DNA of 39,816 nucleotides from Pelagibius sp050043265 (GCA_050043265.1 JBHJIR010000135.1:1-39816), one strand, 5' to 3'; positions 1 through 8,373 are shown, numbered from the stretch's first letter. Numbers and translations: made by a program. The notes: generated by a model not told the origin, from the letters alone.

Positions 1-462
1 CTGTCGGCGCTGCTGCCGGTGCCCTGGAGCCCGATCGGCGTCATCGCCGGCATCTCGGTGATCATCGGCTATCTGGAATGGCCGGGCCTCGCCCGCTCGG
101 TGCGCGCCAAGTTCCTGTCGCTGCGCGAGGAGGATTTCACCATGGCGGCGCAGTTGATGGGCGCCTCGCCGGCGCGCATCATCGGGCGCCACCTGCTGCC
201 CAGTTTCACCAGCCACCTGATCGCTTCGCTGACCGTGTCGATCCCGACGGCGATCCTGGGCGAGACGGCGCTGTCGTTCCTCGGCATCGGCCTGCGTCCG
301 CCGGTGACCTCCTGGGGCGTGGTGCTCTACGAGGCGCAGGACATCAACGTGGTCGCGATCTATCCCTGGCTGCTGCTGCCGGTGGTGCCGCTGTTCCTGG
401 TGGTGCTGGCCTTCAATTTCCTGGGTGATGGCCTGCGCGACGCCGCCGACCCCTACAATTGA
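1..462 (+). CDS. ABC transporter permease, DppC/OppC type (3' part only)
   Basis: C-terminal part of an inner-membrane permease of a dipeptide/oligopeptide-type ABC importer. The frame is open from base 1, so the true start lies outside the window; stop TGA at 460-462. The cytoplasmic EAA loop that docks the ATPase is visible (MAAQLMGASPARIIGRHLLP, about residues 48-67 of the visible part). It is followed by a hydrophobic segment, the family-typical LGETALSFLGIGLRPP stretch and a final membrane helix ending in FNFLGDGLRDAADP, which is characteristic of DppC/OppC C-termini. The substrate cannot be read from this fragment. The next gene is on the opposite strand and converges with a gap of 3 bp, so this is the end of its operon. 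Confidence 0.9.
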   Translation: MSALLPVPWSPIGVIAGISVIIGYLEWPGLARSVRAKFLSLREEDFTMAAQLMGASPARIIGRHLLPSFTSHLIASLTVSIPTAILGETALSFLGIGLRPPVTSWGVVLYEAQDINVVAIYPWLLLPVVPLFLVVLAFNFLGDGLRDAADPYN

Positions 463-465
463 GCG

Positions 466-1794
466 TCACGGCGCGATAACGACCACATCCAAGGCCTCAC
501 CGACGCCGGCGATCCGGACGCCGGCAAGCGGTTGCGCCGCTGCCGCCGGCACGTAACCCTGGGCGAGCGCGCGGTCGTAGCTGGCGCGATCGCAGAGCGC
601 GCGCGTGCCGAGTTCTTTGTTGTGCTTTTCCAGCTTGGCCGAGAGGTTCACCGCCTCGCCGATGACGGTGTATTCCAGGCGCGTCTCGTCGCCGACCGCA
701 CCGAACAGGATCCGCCCTGCCGCCACCGCGCCGTTGACCTGCGGACAGTTGCGCCCTGCGCTTTCACAGGCCGCCTGCCAGGCTGCCGCTTCCCGCATCG
801 CCGCCTCCAGGGCGCGCAGCGCATCGGCGGCATAGCTGTCCGACGGACGCGCGGCCCCGAAGGTCGCCATGATGCCGTCGCCGAGGAACTTGTCGATGCT
901 GCCGCCGTGGCGCTGGATCACCGGGACCATGCGCTGCTGATATTCCGCGAGCAGGCCCATCACCTCGTCCGGTGGCGCGGCGCCGGCCAGTTGCGTGAAG
1001 CCACGCATGTCGAGATTGAGAACGGCGGCCTCGCGCATTTCGCCGCTGCCGGCGCGGATGCCGTCCTCGGCCCCCTTGATGCGCGCGGCGATCTCCGGGG
1101 CGAAGAAGCGCGACAGTTCGCGCGCCGCGGTCTGTTCCGACACCGCCCGCACCAGCAGATCTTTGGCGCGGTACAGCGCCACGGCGATCAGCGCGGTCAC
1201 CACCAGGATCGAGATGATCTTGTCGAACTCGGCACCCAGCAGCACCGAATTGGACGTGAGGTAGGCGACGTAGTCGCGGGTGATCATGGTGTTGCCGGGA
1301 TCGGCCATGACCACATAGGCGATCAGTGCGCCCCACCCCAACGCCGCGAGCAGGCCGGCGAGGATCACGAACCGTGCGTCGAAGCGCAGCGCCCTGAGCG
1401 CGATGAAGATGAAGACGTAGAGCAGGGTCGGCGCCTTCAGATAGAACGACGGCGGCTGCATGTACTGAATGTGGAAGCTCCAGATCAGCACCATCAACAA
1501 GGTAACATCGACAAACACCGAGGCGGCCAACGCCCAGTCGGGCAGCCGCCCGGCGTGCGACCAGAGGAGGCGCCCGAGGGTTAGTGCCAGGTAAACGCCG
1601 AGGGCCCAGGGCACCGGCGCGATGCCGACGGTGGCCGGCTTGGGCGAGAGGAAATAGAGCGCGCCAAAGGTCAGCACGATGGCGAGCTGGGCCCAGGAAA
1701 TCACCCGCTCGGTGGCGTCCTCCTGGGCGCGCACGGCAAGGCGCACCCGCTCCGGCAGGTCCGCTTCCGGGTCCTTGCGCCACCAGGTGAACAT
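466..1794 (-). CDS. membrane-bound class III adenylate/guanylate cyclase
   Basis: Predicted to make cAMP from ATP at the inner membrane. The N-terminal half (about residues 32-210) holds six hydrophobic helices with no recognisable named sensor domain. A linker with ARELSRFFAPEIAARI leads into the class III catalytic domain (about 255-430). Metal-binding aspartates are Asp262 (LNLDMRGFT) and Asp306 (FLGDG). The base-selecting pair looks like Lys302 and Thr376, which favours ATP over GTP. The transition-state Asn is Asn383, but the usual Arg four residues later is Lys387 (VNLSAKLE). ATG start at 1794. The upstream codirectional gene encodes an MBL-fold hydrolase, 112 nt away, so the two may be cotranscribed. 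Class assignment is firm; nucleotide specificity is inferred. Confidence 0.9.
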   Translation of the reverse strand: MFTWWRKDPEADLPERVRLAVRAQEDATERVISWAQLAIVLTFGALYFLSPKPATVGIAPVPWALGVYLALTLGRLLWSHAGRLPDWALAASVFVDVTLLMVLIWSFHIQYMQPPSFYLKAPTLLYVFIFIALRALRFDARFVILAGLLAALGWGALIAYVVMADPGNTMITRDYVAYLTSNSVLLGAEFDKIISILVVTALIAVALYRAKDLLVRAVSEQTAARELSRFFAPEIAARIKGAEDGIRAGSGEMREAAVLNLDMRGFTQLAGAAPPDEVMGLLAEYQQRMVPVIQRHGGSIDKFLGDGIMATFGAARPSDSYAADALRALEAAMREAAAWQAACESAGRNCPQVNGAVAAGRILFGAVGDETRLEYTVIGEAVNLSAKLEKHNKELGTRALCDRASYDRALAQGYVPAAAAQPLAGVRIAGVGEALDVVVIAP

Positions 1795-1906
1795 GATTGC
1801 TTTCCGACGAGGTTACGGCTGGCTACCGGGGGATATGGCGGCGCGGGAAGCTCACCTGCACGTCACATCTGCGTGACATCGCCAAGGGTCCAACGGGGGC
1901 CCCGCG

Positions 1907-2767
1907 CTAGAGGTTCAGCACCAGGCCTTCACGCGCGACCACGGTGCCGGGGCGTGCCACTTCGGCTTCCTTGGCGACCTGGTCCATGAAGCCATCTTCG
2001 TGGCTGGGGTCATGGTGGAACAGCACCAGTTGATCGACCCCCGCCTTGTCGCAAAGCCGCACGCCCTCCTGCCAGGTCGAATGGCCCCAGTTGCGGTATT
2101 TGGGAAATTCCTCGTCGGTGTAGGTGCTGTCGTAGATCACCAGATCGGCGCCCGCGATCAGCTCCAGGATGTTGCGGTCGGGGCGGCCTTCGACATGTTC
2201 GGTGTCGGTCACGTAGCACAGCGACCGGCCGTCGTAGTCGACGCGGTAGCCGGTGGCCCCGTTGGGATGGTTAAGCGGCGCGGTGGTCAGGCGCACGCCC
2301 GGCTTGGGCTCCAGCACGTCGCCGGCGGTAAAATCGTGGAACGAGACGTTGGCCGCGAAGATCTTCGGCGGCACCGGAAACAGCGGCGCATTCATGAACT
2401 GCACCAGCACGTCGTGCAACGTCAGCTCCGGCACCAGGTGGCCGGCCCACAGGCGGATGCGGTTACGCTTGTCGAACAGCGGCGCGAAGAACGGCAGACC
2501 GACGATGTGGTCGTGGGGGGTATGGGTGAGAAAGATGTCGGCTTCCAGCGCGCCGTTCTGGCACAGCTGTTTGCCCAGGGGGCGAAGCCCGGTGCCGGCA
2601 TCGAAGATCAGCAGCTTTTCGCCGCAGCGGACCTCTAGACAGGAGGTGTTGCCGCCGTATCGCAAATAGCTGTCGCCTGGGCAGGAAATCGAGCCACGGG
2701 TTCCCCAAAACCGGACAAAAAAATCAGAACCGTTCCGCAAATTGCCAGTATCCCTTCGGTCCGACAC
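1907..2767 (-). CDS. MBL-fold metallo-hydrolase with altered HxHxDH motif
   Basis: Soluble metallo-beta-lactamase-fold protein of the group that begins RFWGTRGS and carries a GGNTSC segment (about residues 19-43), related to RNase Z/PhnP and phosphodiesterase-like hydrolases. Likely metal ligands are His82, Asp86, His87, His167, Asp188 and His251. The usual HxHxDH motif reads H-T-P-H-D-H: the second metal His is Pro84 and a His (85) sits one place later. The GTG start at 2767 gives 286 aa; I see no better start before the RFWGTRGS core. It lies upstream of and codirectional with the cyclase gene, so a role in cyclic nucleotide turnover is conceivable, but that is inference from position only. 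Substrate unknown. Confidence 0.85.
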   Translation of the reverse strand: MSDRRDTGNLRNGSDFFVRFWGTRGSISCPGDSYLRYGGNTSCLEVRCGEKLLIFDAGTGLRPLGKQLCQNGALEADIFLTHTPHDHIVGLPFFAPLFDKRNRIRLWAGHLVPELTLHDVLVQFMNAPLFPVPPKIFAANVSFHDFTAGDVLEPKPGVRLTTAPLNHPNGATGYRVDYDGRSLCYVTDTEHVEGRPDRNILELIAGADLVIYDSTYTDEEFPKYRNWGHSTWQEGVRLCDKAGVDQLVLFHHDPSHEDGFMDQVAKEAEVARPGTVVAREGLVLNL

Positions 2768-2892
2768 TCTCTATGTAGGCCTCTCAGGTCCGGCGGCCTG
2801 TTCAATACGTTGCAATAATTGCAGTACTCTAACCTCTTGACCGAGAACGCCCCAATGAAATTTAGCCGAGTCCCGCCCCGCGCCCGCCGGCG

Positions 2893-4185
2893 ATGACCGC
2901 GCCCCCACGCACGAGCCTGGCCCTGGTCGCCCTCGGCTTCGCCCTGGTGATCTATGCCGCTTTCAGCCAGTTCAAGCTGCCGGTGGTCCTGCCGGCGCTG
3001 CTGGCGGACTACAGCTACGGCCGCGTGCTGGCCGGTGGGTTCATGTCGATCTTCGCGGTCTTCGGCATCCTGCTGTCGATACCGATCGGCCGCCTGGTCG
3101 CCCGGCGCGGCGCGCTGATCCTGGCGATCACGGCACTGCCGGTGATGGCGCTCGGTACCGCGCTCAGCCTGACGATCCCCGATTCCGGCCTGATGATGCT
3201 GGCCGGGCGCGGCCTGGAAGGAGCGGCCTTCGCCGTGCTCGCCGTTGCCGGCCCGGCCCTGGCCACCGCCAATGCGGCGCCGCAGCATCGCGCCCTGGTC
3301 ATCGGCCTGATGACCACCTGGATCCCCTGCGGCCAGTTGCTGGCCGCGCTGATCGGCGGACCCATAGCCGCCCAGGCCGGCGGCTGGCAGACCCTGTGGA
3401 TCGCCAGCCTGGCGCTCGCCGCGCTGCTCGCCGCCTGGACCTTCACGATGATGCGGCGCGGCCCGCGCGGCACGACCCGCAGGGGTGACGCGGCGCCCGC
3501 CACAACCCAGCCGTGGAGCCGGGCGCAGTGGGCCGCGCTGCTGCTGACCGGCGCCACCTTCATGACCTGGACCGCGCAGTACCTTGCCTACATGACATGG
3601 CTGCCGCTCTATCTGGTGGAGGTACAGGGTCTCGACGTCGAGAGTGCCATCGGCGGCTACCTGATTCCCGTGGTCGTGGTCGGGCTGTTCAATCTGATCA
3701 CCGGCGTGCTGCTGCAGCGCGGCTTCAAACCCCAGCGGCTGCTGTTGGGGGCGATCGTCGTGCAGGCGCTGGTGTGGTGGCTGCTGCCGATGACCGGCGG
3801 CGGCGCTGTCGGCATCGCGTCGCTGGTGATCTATGGCGCGACCGCCGGCATCGTCCCCACCTGCCTGTTCGCCCTGACCGCCCATCTGGTGACCGGCACC
3901 GGCGAGACGGCGCGCGCCTTCGGCGTGTCCATGACCGGGCGCAATCTCGGCGTCCGCGGCGGACCGCTGCTGCTCGCCATGGCGGTCGAGGCGAGCGGTG
4001 GCTGGCTGGCCGGCAGCCTGCTGTTCGGTGCCATTACCACCCTGGGCGTCGGGCTCTGCGTGATCCTGCAGATCGTGGTGCCGCGGGCCGAGACGCAACG
4101 GCGTGCCCGAGAGTTCCCCCAGGCGTTCCCAAAGGAATTCTCTGGAGCTTCTAGGGAACCAGGCGATAGCCGCCCGGTTCGGTGA
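2893..4185 (+). CDS. MFS transporter
   Basis: Inner-membrane secondary transporter of the major facilitator superfamily, 430 aa with about 12 hydrophobic helices in two halves split by a cytoplasmic loop rich in Arg and Thr (about residues 188-208). The loop between helices 2 and 3 carries GRLVARRGALI, a form of the MFS signature GxLaDrxGrr. It resembles the CynX/NimT-like group of small-anion or drug exporters, but the substrate cannot be decided. ATG start at 2893; I see no strong ribosome-binding site. Its 3' end overlaps the end of the convergent response regulator gene by 35 bp, so the hydrophilic last residues are encoded opposite the regulator's C-terminus. The MBL gene is divergent, with 125 bp between starts. 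Confidence 0.88.
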   Translation: MTAPPRTSLALVALGFALVIYAAFSQFKLPVVLPALLADYSYGRVLAGGFMSIFAVFGILLSIPIGRLVARRGALILAITALPVMALGTALSLTIPDSGLMMLAGRGLEGAAFAVLAVAGPALATANAAPQHRALVIGLMTTWIPCGQLLAALIGGPIAAQAGGWQTLWIASLALAALLAAWTFTMMRRGPRGTTRRGDAAPATTQPWSRAQWAALLLTGATFMTWTAQYLAYMTWLPLYLVEVQGLDVESAIGGYLIPVVVVGLFNLITGVLLQRGFKPQRLLLGAIVVQALVWWLLPMTGGGAVGIASLVIYGATAGIVPTCLFALTAHLVTGTGETARAFGVSMTGRNLGVRGGPLLLAMAVEASGGWLAGSLLFGAITTLGVGLCVILQIVVPRAETQRRAREFPQAFPKEFSGASREPGDSRPVR

Positions 4186-4846
4186 CCAGGATCTCGGCCG
4201 CCGAGGGATCTTCCTCGATCTTCTGACGCAGCCGGTAGACATGGGTTTCCAGGGTGTGGGTGGTGACCCCGGCATTGTAGCCCCAGACCTCGCCCAGCAG
4301 CTTGTCGCGCCCGACCACGGCGTCGCCGCTGCGGTAGAGGTACTTCAGGATCGAGGTTTCCTTCTCCGTCAGCCGTACCTTCTTCTTCGACTCGCCATGG
4401 GTCAGCAGCTTGGCGCTGGGGCGAAAGGTGTAGGGGCCGATGGTGAAGACCGCGTCCTCGCTCTGTTCATGCTGGCGCAGTTGGGCGCGCATGCGCGCCA
4501 GCAGCACGCCGAGGCGGAACGGCTTGGTCACGTAGTCGTTGGCGCCGGCATCCAGAGCCAGGATGGTATCGGCATCGGATTCCGCCGCCGTCAGCATGAT
4601 GATCGGCGACTTCACGGCGCCGCGCCGCATCAGGCGGCAGACCTCGCGCCCGTCCATGTCGGGCAGGCCGACGTCGAGCAGGATAAGGTCGTAGTATTCC
4701 GCCTTGGCCTTCTCGATGCCTTCGGCGCCGGTGGCGGCCTCGGCGGTATCGAATTCCTCGTGCAGCCGCAGTTGCTCGCTCAGCGAATGGCGCAGCGCCT
4801 CATCGTCGTCGATCAGAAGGATTTTCTTGCCGCTTGCGCCGCTCAT
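4151..4846 (-). CDS. cenR: OmpR-family response regulator, CenR-like
   Basis: Two-component response regulator. The receiver domain (about residues 8-122) has acidic residues Asp13/Asp14, phospho-acceptor Asp58 (LILLDVGLPDMDG), Thr86 and Lys108 (TKPF). The winged-helix DNA-binding domain (about 132-229) ends LETHVYRLRQKIEEDP...VTEPGGYRLVP. No kinase gene is adjacent, so it is an orphan here. The C-terminal half strongly resembles the essential alphaproteobacterial envelope regulator CenR, whose Caulobacter gene also lies close to parAB and the origin; the symbol is therefore an inference from similarity and synteny. I chose ATG 4846 because the receiver fold begins right after it; a GTG at 4903 would add 19 residues. 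Tail-to-tail overlap of 35 bp with the MFS gene. Confidence 0.8.
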   Translation of the reverse strand: MSGASGKKILLIDDDEALRHSLSEQLRLHEEFDTAEAATGAEGIEKAKAEYYDLILLDVGLPDMDGREVCRLMRRGAVKSPIIMLTAAESDADTILALDAGANDYVTKPFRLGVLLARMRAQLRQHEQSEDAVFTIGPYTFRPSAKLLTHGESKKKVRLTEKETSILKYLYRSGDAVVGRDKLLGEVWGYNAGVTTHTLETHVYRLRQKIEEDPSAAEILVTEPGGYRLVP

Positions 4847-4939
4847 CTTGCGGGTCCATTTCCCAAAACCTCGACCGCCTCCTGCGGAAACCTCAGATAG
4901 CACCGCTGCCGCACGGGTTCAAGCGAACCCCCAAAACGG

Positions 4940-5842
4940 TTAACCCGCCGCTGGCACCCCCAACAGGTGCCGCACCGCGGCGTGCAGGCCGTGGCCCCGC
5001 TCGGCCAGGGCATCGACGGCGGTGAAGTGATTCAGCCCGGCCATGTCGACCTCCCCCACCGGCAGGCCGCGGTTCTGCCAGGCGGTGGCGTATTCGGCCT
5101 GCTGGCGCAGGAATTCGCCGGTCTCCTCGGACCCGACCGCCAGCAACAGCGGCGCAGCGTGGTCCGGCAGGGTGTGCAGCGGGCTCCAGGGCGCCGCCTC
5201 GCCGGCTTCGATGCCGAGCACTTTGTTGTGATAGCTGAGGCGGATCGGCTCCAGATCGTAGACGCCGGAAATCGCACAGCCGCCGGCCAGCAGACCGGCC
5301 GGCAGATCCGCCCCTTCGGCGGTCCAGTCGGTCGACAGCGCCATGGCGGCCAGATGGCCGCCGGCGGAGTGCCCGGCGACGACGATGCGCGCCGGATCGA
5401 TGCCATAAGCGGCGGCGTTGCGGTAAAGCCAGGCCAGAGCCCGGCGCACCTGGTCGATCATGGTGCCGATCTTCGCCGCCGGGGCCAGGCCGTAGTTGAG
5501 GCTGGCGAAAGCCACCCCGATGCCGGTGAAGGCTGGTGCCATGTAGCTGTAGTCGCCCTTGTCGAGCGCCTGCCAGTAACCGCCGTGGATAAAGGCCAAC
5601 AGCGGAGCGGCACCGCTGCCTTCAGCGCCACCGTCAGCGGGAAAAAGATCGAGGGTTTCCGCCAACGTGGGGCCATAGGCGAGATCGAGATGGGCCCTCG
5701 TCCGGCCGCGCACCGCCGCGCTGTCGCGGGCCCAGCGCTCGAAAAACTGCGGATGCTCGGGCCAGCGGGCCCGCAGATTCAGCTCACGATCCAGCGTTGC
5801 CTGGTCGTAGTCGCGGAAAATCCGCTCTGCCGCTTGCGCCAT
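4940..5842 (-). CDS. alpha/beta hydrolase, kynurenine formamidase-like (BD-FAE family)
   Basis: Cytoplasmic serine hydrolase of 300 aa. The oxyanion motif HGGYWQALDK (residues 86-95) and nucleophile elbow GHSAGGH (Ser159) are those of the bacterial kynurenine formamidase/BD-FAE esterase group. The likely catalytic acid is around Glu239/Glu240 and the His is His272 (GLNHF). The frame is open further upstream to 6103, but homology begins at MAQAAERIFRDY, so I use ATG 5842; the extra N-terminus would be low-complexity Arg/Pro and overlap ribA. An unbroken G run lies just upstream of the start on the coding strand (C8 at 5853-5860 on the plus strand). No kynureninase or tryptophan dioxygenase gene is near, so the physiological substrate is open. 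Divergent from ribA with a 200-bp gap. Confidence 0.85.
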   Translation of the reverse strand: MAQAAERIFRDYDQATLDRELNLRARWPEHPQFFERWARDSAAVRGRTRAHLDLAYGPTLAETLDLFPADGGAEGSGAAPLLAFIHGGYWQALDKGDYSYMAPAFTGIGVAFASLNYGLAPAAKIGTMIDQVRRALAWLYRNAAAYGIDPARIVVAGHSAGGHLAAMALSTDWTAEGADLPAGLLAGGCAISGVYDLEPIRLSYHNKVLGIEAGEAAPWSPLHTLPDHAAPLLLAVGSEETGEFLRQQAEYATAWQNRGLPVGEVDMAGLNHFTAVDALAERGHGLHAAVRHLLGVPAAG

Positions 5843-6042
5843 GCCGGTCCTGCCCCCCCCCTTGAGCCGTCTTCTTGAGCACCCTGCCGGTGCGTTCCGC
5901 CTGCGAAAAGCTGGCGTTTTGGGCCGGCGGCGCCTATCTGTTGCGTGACCCGGCACACCCCGGAAAGGACACGCGGGTGGCGGAACCGTGACGCGGCGGC
6001 GGCCAGCCCGTAAAGTGCGGAAAACCGAGCCAGAATTCCAAT

Positions 6043-7203
6043 ATGCAGCAGACCGCCAAACGCCAGAAATCTCCGGCTGCCGCCGTTCTTCAGGCGGTCG
6101 CACGGGCGCTCGCCGAACTGCGGCGCGGTGCCAGCGTGGTGCTGCACGACTGGTCCGGCCAGGGCGCTCTGGTCCAGGCGGCCGAGCAGGCGACGCCGGA
6201 CGGCCTGGCGGCCCTGGCGGCGCTGACCGGGACCGAGCCGATGCTGCTGCTGACCGCGCGGCGGGCCGAGGCGCTGGGCCTGCCGGGCGCCGCGCCGCTG
6301 ATCGCCAGCGGCGGCGTGATGGCGCTGGCCCTGGAAGAACAGCCGGCCCGAGAACGCCAGGCAGAGAGCGTCCGTGCCCTGGCCGACCCGACCACCCCGC
6401 AGGACGCCAGCCTGCGGCCGCGCCAGCTGGTGAACGCGCCGGCGGGCCTGGACATCGCCGCAGTGGAGCTGACCAAGCTGGCCCGCCTGCTGCCCGCCGC
6501 GCTGCTGGCTCCCTTGCCGAAACAGCCGGTGCAAAGCCCCGTCGCCTGGGCCGATGCCCGCGACCTGATGGCGGTGTCCGCCGCCAACGTGGCCGAATAC
6601 CGCTTCGCCGCCGCCCGCGGGCTGACCAAGGTGGCCGAAGCGGCGGTGCCGCTGGCCGGCGCCGAGCAGGCCCGCATCATCGCTTTTCGCCCCGACGACG
6701 GCGGCATGGAGCACCTGGCCATCGTGGTGGGCGAGCCCAAGGCGGACGAACCGCTGCTGCTGCGCCTGCATTCCGAATGCTTCACCGGCGACCTGCTGGG
6801 CTCGCTGCGCTGCGACTGCGGCGACCAGCTGCGCGGCGCCATCCAGGCCATGGCGGAGGCAGGCGCCGGCATCGTGCTGTATCTGATGCAAGAGGGCCGC
6901 GGCATCGGCCTGGTCAACAAGCTGCGTGCCTATACCCTGCAGGATCTCGGCGCCGACACCCTGGACGCCAACGAGCAGCTGGGCTTCGACGCCGACGAGC
7001 GGGTCTACCTGCCGGCCGCCCAGATGTTGCACCAGCTCGGCTTCCGCAAGGTGCGCCTGCTGACCAACAACCCCCAGAAGGTGGCCGCGCTGAGCCGTTT
7101 CGGCATCGCGGTAGAAGAGCGGGTGGGGCACAGCTTCCCTTCCAACGGCCACAACGAGTTCTACCTGGCGACCAAGGCGACCCGCTTCGGCCACCTGTTC
7201 TAG
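6043..7203 (+). CDS. ribA: GTP cyclohydrolase II with degenerate RibB-like N-terminal domain
   Basis: First step of riboflavin synthesis: opens GTP to diaminohydroxy-phosphoribosylamino-pyrimidine, formate and pyrophosphate. The C-terminal half (about residues 195-386) is a complete GTP cyclohydrolase II. Zinc cysteines are Cys246, Cys257 and Cys259 with exactly the family spacing (HSECFTGDLLGSLRCDCG), followed by QEGRGIGL, DTLDANEQLGF and the TNNPQK segment. The N-terminal half (about 12-190) follows the outline of a DHBP synthase (RibB): AAEQATPDGLAALA and LLLTARRAEALGLP are recognisable. The acidic metal and substrate loop that normally reads DDEDRENEGD is replaced by HDWSGQGA, so RibB activity is very unlikely. 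DHBP must then come from another gene. ATG start at 6043. Confidence 0.93.
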   Translation: MQQTAKRQKSPAAAVLQAVARALAELRRGASVVLHDWSGQGALVQAAEQATPDGLAALAALTGTEPMLLLTARRAEALGLPGAAPLIASGGVMALALEEQPARERQAESVRALADPTTPQDASLRPRQLVNAPAGLDIAAVELTKLARLLPAALLAPLPKQPVQSPVAWADARDLMAVSAANVAEYRFAAARGLTKVAEAAVPLAGAEQARIIAFRPDDGGMEHLAIVVGEPKADEPLLLRLHSECFTGDLLGSLRCDCGDQLRGAIQAMAEAGAGIVLYLMQEGRGIGLVNKLRAYTLQDLGADTLDANEQLGFDADERVYLPAAQMLHQLGFRKVRLLTNNPQKVAALSRFGIAVEERVGHSFPSNGHNEFYLATKATRFGHLF

Positions 7204-7274
7204 GCACCGAGGGGCGGCTCCCACGCCCGGGAAACCCGGCAATTCCGTCGCCGTGCCGGCCGTTCCCGCCGGGT

Positions 7275-7290
7275 AGAAGCTGCAGCTTCT
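7275..7290. promoter_or_regulatory. 16-bp perfect palindrome between ribA and the next gene
   Basis: AGAAGCTGCAGCTTCT reads the same on both strands. It lies 71 bp after the ribA stop and 96 bp before the start of the conserved hypothetical gene. No T-tract follows, so it is not an intrinsic terminator. It could be an operator for a dimeric regulator or a chance palindrome. Function unknown. Confidence 0.35.
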
Positions 7291-7386
7291 CCTGTGTGGC
7301 GCCCCGGCCGGATCATCCTAACCCATTGACCTTATTGAATATGAGCCGCTGGCCCGCTTCTTGCTGAAAAGAGGGCGGAGGACTCT

Positions 7387-8373
7387 ATGCACGATTTGGA
7401 AGCCGTTGGAATTCACACAGGCCTGCCGCCCGGCGCGCAGGAAGGGCCGCGTTATGCGGGCCAGCCCGAGGTGGATTTCAGCTTCGACGACTTCCTGGAC
7501 ATCATCAACCCGCTGCAGCACATCCCGCTGGTCTCCAGCCTCTACCGCGAGATCACCGGCGACGAGATCAGTCCCCATGCGCGCATCCTGGGCGACACCC
7601 TGTTCGGCGGCGCAACGGGCTTCGTCGCCTCCCTCGCCAACGTGCTGTACGAGAGCGTGGCCGGCGAGGACGTCGGCGAGACGGTGATGGCCTTCTTCAC
7701 CGGTGCGGAAAACAGCGACGACCCGCAATTCGCAGAGGCACCAGCCGCCGCGATGGACGCCGCCCAGCCCGCCCCGCTGGTCACCGCCGCCGGCCCGCTG
7801 CCCGAAATCGAAGCGCCGATGCAGCCGGCCGAGCCGGACCAGACAGCCCAAAGCCACGCGGTGCCGGCATCCTCCCCGGACCCGTCGGAAGCCATCCTGC
7901 CGGAAGCCGGCCCCGGCATGCTGACCGGCCAGGATGCCATGGCGGCACTGTTCATGGACCTGCGCGGCAGCCGCCAGGCGCCGCCCGCCGTGCCTTTGGC
8001 CGACGGGCAGCACAAGTCGATCCCGCTTACCGGGACCGCGGGCGAGACGGCCGCGAAATCCTATCCGCTGCCGCCACGCCACATCCGCGTCGGGCCGGCG
8101 CAGCCCCCAGGAGAGGCCCCCCTGCAGCCGGCGCCCCAGACCGGACCCCAGAGCGGGCCCCAGAGCACATCGCAGCCCGCCGATGCGGCGGCGGCCAATC
8201 CGCTGCTGGTGGCCCAGGAAGCCGGCGCCGGGGGCATCGCCGACCGCATGATGCAGGCGCTCGACAAGTATCAGGCCATGGCGCAGCAACGCCAGGCCGC
8301 GGGCAGTGAGAAGAAGGAAGACAGGCCGCAGTGGAAGGCCGATCCCGTGCTGGCGCCCGCCGGCGGGTCCTGA
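7387..8373 (+). CDS. conserved hypothetical protein with Pro/Ala-rich tail
   Basis: I do not recognise a named family. Residues about 28-100 form a well-ordered block (FDDFLDIINPLQHIPLVSSL, then GDEISPHARILGDTLFGG) that recurs, in my recollection, in uncharacterised alphaproteobacterial proteins. It contains a small-residue hydrophobic stretch (LGDTLFGGATGFVASLANVLY) that could be a glycine-rich amphipathic or membrane-associated helix. The rest (about 105-300) is low complexity, rich in Pro, Ala and Gln with PQTGPQSGPQS repeats, ending in a possible helix ADRMMQALDKYQAMAQQRQAA. No signal peptide. ATG at 7387 is supported by GGAGG at 7377-7381. It stands alone between ribA and the L,D-transpeptidase gene, on the same strand. 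Confidence 0.8.
   Translation: MHDLEAVGIHTGLPPGAQEGPRYAGQPEVDFSFDDFLDIINPLQHIPLVSSLYREITGDEISPHARILGDTLFGGATGFVASLANVLYESVAGEDVGETVMAFFTGAENSDDPQFAEAPAAAMDAAQPAPLVTAAGPLPEIEAPMQPAEPDQTAQSHAVPASSPDPSEAILPEAGPGMLTGQDAMAALFMDLRGSRQAPPAVPLADGQHKSIPLTGTAGETAAKSYPLPPRHIRVGPAQPPGEAPLQPAPQTGPQSGPQSTSQPADAAAANPLLVAQEAGAGGIADRMMQALDKYQAMAQQRQAAGSEKKEDRPQWKADPVLAPAGGS

Noticed and set aside
2635..4275. Minus-strand open frame of 546 codons opposite the MFS gene
   Set aside because: Gln/Gly/Arg-rich shadow without domains; the MFS protein on the other strand is well supported.
5843..6103. N-terminal extension of the alpha/beta hydrolase
   Set aside because: Arg/Pro-rich, no homology, overlaps ribA; the family start fits ATG 5842.
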